Source: Paenibacillus mesophilus
GTDB lineage: Bacteria > Bacillota > Bacilli > Paenibacillales > NBRC-103111
NCBI RefSeq assembly: GCF_005938385.1
Contig: NZ_VCRA01000004.1
Location: forward strand, 188,206-252,205
Direction of reading: 5' to 3'
DNA: 64,000 nucleotides
How positions within the stretch are numbered: the stretch's first letter is position 1; the number at the start of each line of letters is the position of its first letter. This document shows, in pieces, positions 63,102 through 64,000 of the stretch. Position numbers and translations under genes: made by a program. A model generated the notes under the pieces. It worked only from the letters and a program-made list of their open reading frames with translations. It had not been told where the DNA came from and made no database searches.

Positions 63102-63465
63102 TCAAGGCATAAACTGCTTGGCCAGTCGTTTCGGCGCGGCGCGCAAATACGCTTCCTTGAGCAAATCTTCGAGCATGTCCCAATTTTGCGGGTTTTTCAC
63201 CGATACCCAGCCGTGCTGGCCGATGTACGGCGTTTTGAAGAAGCCGTCCTGCTGAATGAGCAGCTCCTGTGAGCAGCTCCTGGTTTTCGCGATCCGACTT
63301 GAAGGACAGGCCGGCTTCACTCGCGCCAAGCCTGACGAACGATTTGCCCTTCACTTGAAACACCGTATGGCCGAATCCGTCGATGATTTCCTCCGTCTCC
63401 GGAAGGGAGCCGCATATGCGGCGCACTTGATTCAACATTTCGATCCCTTGCTTCGTTTTCATCAT
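63102..63465 (-). pseudogene. MmcQ/YjbR-like protein broken by a 13-bp tandem duplication
   Basis: The N-terminal part MMKTKQGIEMLNQVRRICGS..EEIIDGFGHTVFQVKGKSFVRLGASEAGLSFKSDRENQELL is in one frame. The C-terminal part LIQQDGFFKTPYIGQHGWVSVKNPQNWDMLEDLLKEAYLRAAPKRLAKQF is in another. The switch lies on two adjacent identical copies of TGAGCAGCTCCTG (63257-63269 and 63270-63282). Removing one copy gives ENQELLIQQDGFF in a continuous frame of about 117 residues. GGGAGG precedes the ATG. The family binds DNA or nucleotides through a MmcQ/YjbR fold; role unknown. Confidence 0.9.
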
Positions 63466-63538
63466 TCAGCCTCCCATCGGGCGATTCGCCGCCCGTTATG
63501 GATCGCGGCGGCATCTGCGGCTCAAGCGAGTCCGCCCG

Positions 63539-64000
63539 CTATTCTCCGGCCATGCTCACCAGCTTGTTTACCGTCTGCCAGTTGCGGGTCGTCGCGATGA
63601 CGCCAAGCTTTTTCTCCAAAAAATTGTTGGAGAACAACGATTTGCCGTACTGGCCCCGGCAGCGAATGTACACTTCGCGCCCCGCCACACGGTATTCGTC
63701 GACATCGCTTTGGAATGACGCCAGCACCCGCAAAGCTTCGGCGGTCGGTTTCTCGGATAGAAACGAGACGTAAATCTTGCCGTCATCCGGCGCCCCATCC
63801 TCTTCGAAAGGATTGTCCGCGACCGTCAGCTCCAACTCGTCTTTCGTTCTGACGACTACGTCGACCTTGTAGCCGAGCGCATCCTTCAGCTTGCTTTCGA
63901 TGCTTTCGCGAATCTGATCGGTCCCCCGATCCTCCACCTCGAACAACACGTTCCCGCTCTGGATATACGTCCTCACCCGGCTGACAGGCATCGACTCGAA
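63539..64000 (-). CDS. DUF1697 family protein, C-terminal part
   Basis: The last 153 residues of a DUF1697 protein: VRTYIQSGNVLFEVED, YKVDVVVRTKDELELTVADNPF, GKIYVSFLSEKPTAE, CRGQYGKSLFSNNFLEKKLGVIATTRNWQTVNKLVSM. The start codon is beyond the right edge (usual length about 180); an internal ATG at 63991 is not the start. Function unknown. Confidence 0.88.
   Translation of the reverse strand, partial: FESMPVSRVRTYIQSGNVLFEVEDRGTDQIRESIESKLKDALGYKVDVVVRTKDELELTVADNPFEEDGAPDDGKIYVSFLSEKPTAEALRVLASFQSDVDEYRVAGREVYIRCRGQYGKSLFSNNFLEKKLGVIATTRNWQTVNKLVSMAGE

Noticed and set aside
62299-63465. 388-residue minus-strand ORF as one protein
   Set aside because: Only its first 68 residues are YjbR-like; the rest is out-of-frame readthrough after the 13-bp duplication and antisense to the LacI fragment.

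Overview
The window looks like chromosomal DNA of a spore-forming, GC-rich Firmicute of the Paenibacillaceae (Paenibacillus or Cohnella type). The basis is indirect: strong AGGAGG-type ribosome binding sites, a YyaC-type spore protein, YfkK, a YodB/CatR-like redox regulator, lipoprotein solute-binding proteins with a YesM/YesN two-component pair, and a c-di-AMP riboswitch in front of a LysM/CAP protein. No rRNA, tRNA, prophage or CRISPR array was seen.

Layout. 1-8.6 kb: end of a cytochrome c with a repetitive linker, a tRNA methyltransferase (mnmM), mannose-6-phosphate isomerase, a TauE/SafE-type permease, a histidine kinase that lacks its phospho-acceptor histidine, a TIM-barrel glycosidase-like protein, signal peptidase I, a DegT aminotransferase, and a divergent CatD-like/YodB-like redox pair. 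8.6-21.5 kb: chemoreceptor, yyaC, a glycosyltransferase, yfkK, glycerate kinase with a hydroxyacid dehydrogenase, AlkD-type repair protein, methionine aminopeptidase behind an array of hairpin repeats, acyltransferase, a YjbQ protein, LysM and MOSC proteins. 22-31.3 kb: a polymer-degradation locus (heparinase II/III lyase, Tat-exported beta-helix protein and a DppA-type D-aminopeptidase in one operon; a divergent GntR regulator fused to a solute-binding-protein domain; an M14 carboxypeptidase). Copies of an ATACATGTAT palindrome lie at its promoters. 31.5-33.3 kb: TetR regulator and a nucleoside-diphosphate-sugar epimerase-like protein sharing an operator. 33.4-34.9 kb: a ribbon-helix-helix protein translationally coupled to an orphan DNA sliding clamp. 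35-41.5 kb: two lipoprotein solute-binding proteins followed directly by a YesM/YesN pair, with no permeases. 41.5-50.9 kb: AraC regulator, a 193-bp MITE, thiamine pyrophosphokinase, YigZ, pgi, a dehydrogenase fused to a PilZ domain, ppnP, transketolase, and the riboswitch-controlled CAP protein. 51-56 kb: AraC regulator facing an operon of SGNH esterase, SDR dehydrogenase and a second heparinase II/III lyase. 56-58.1 kb: a histidine-phosphatase gene cut in two by an IS200/IS605-type element whose tnpB is itself frameshifted. 58.2-64 kb: purU, nfo, YneK-like, LemA/TPM pair, a decapitated LacI-type regulator, a YjbR-like pseudogene broken by a 13-bp duplication, and the end of a DUF1697 gene.

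The most unusual items are (i) the beta-hydroxyacid dehydrogenase-PilZ fusion, which would place a central-metabolism-type enzyme under c-di-GMP; (ii) the RHH/sliding-clamp pair; (iii) the GntR-SBP regulator with its palindromic operators; (iv) the kinase with Asn in place of the catalytic His; and (v) the hairpin array upstream of map. All functional statements are from sequence reading only; no database search was run.
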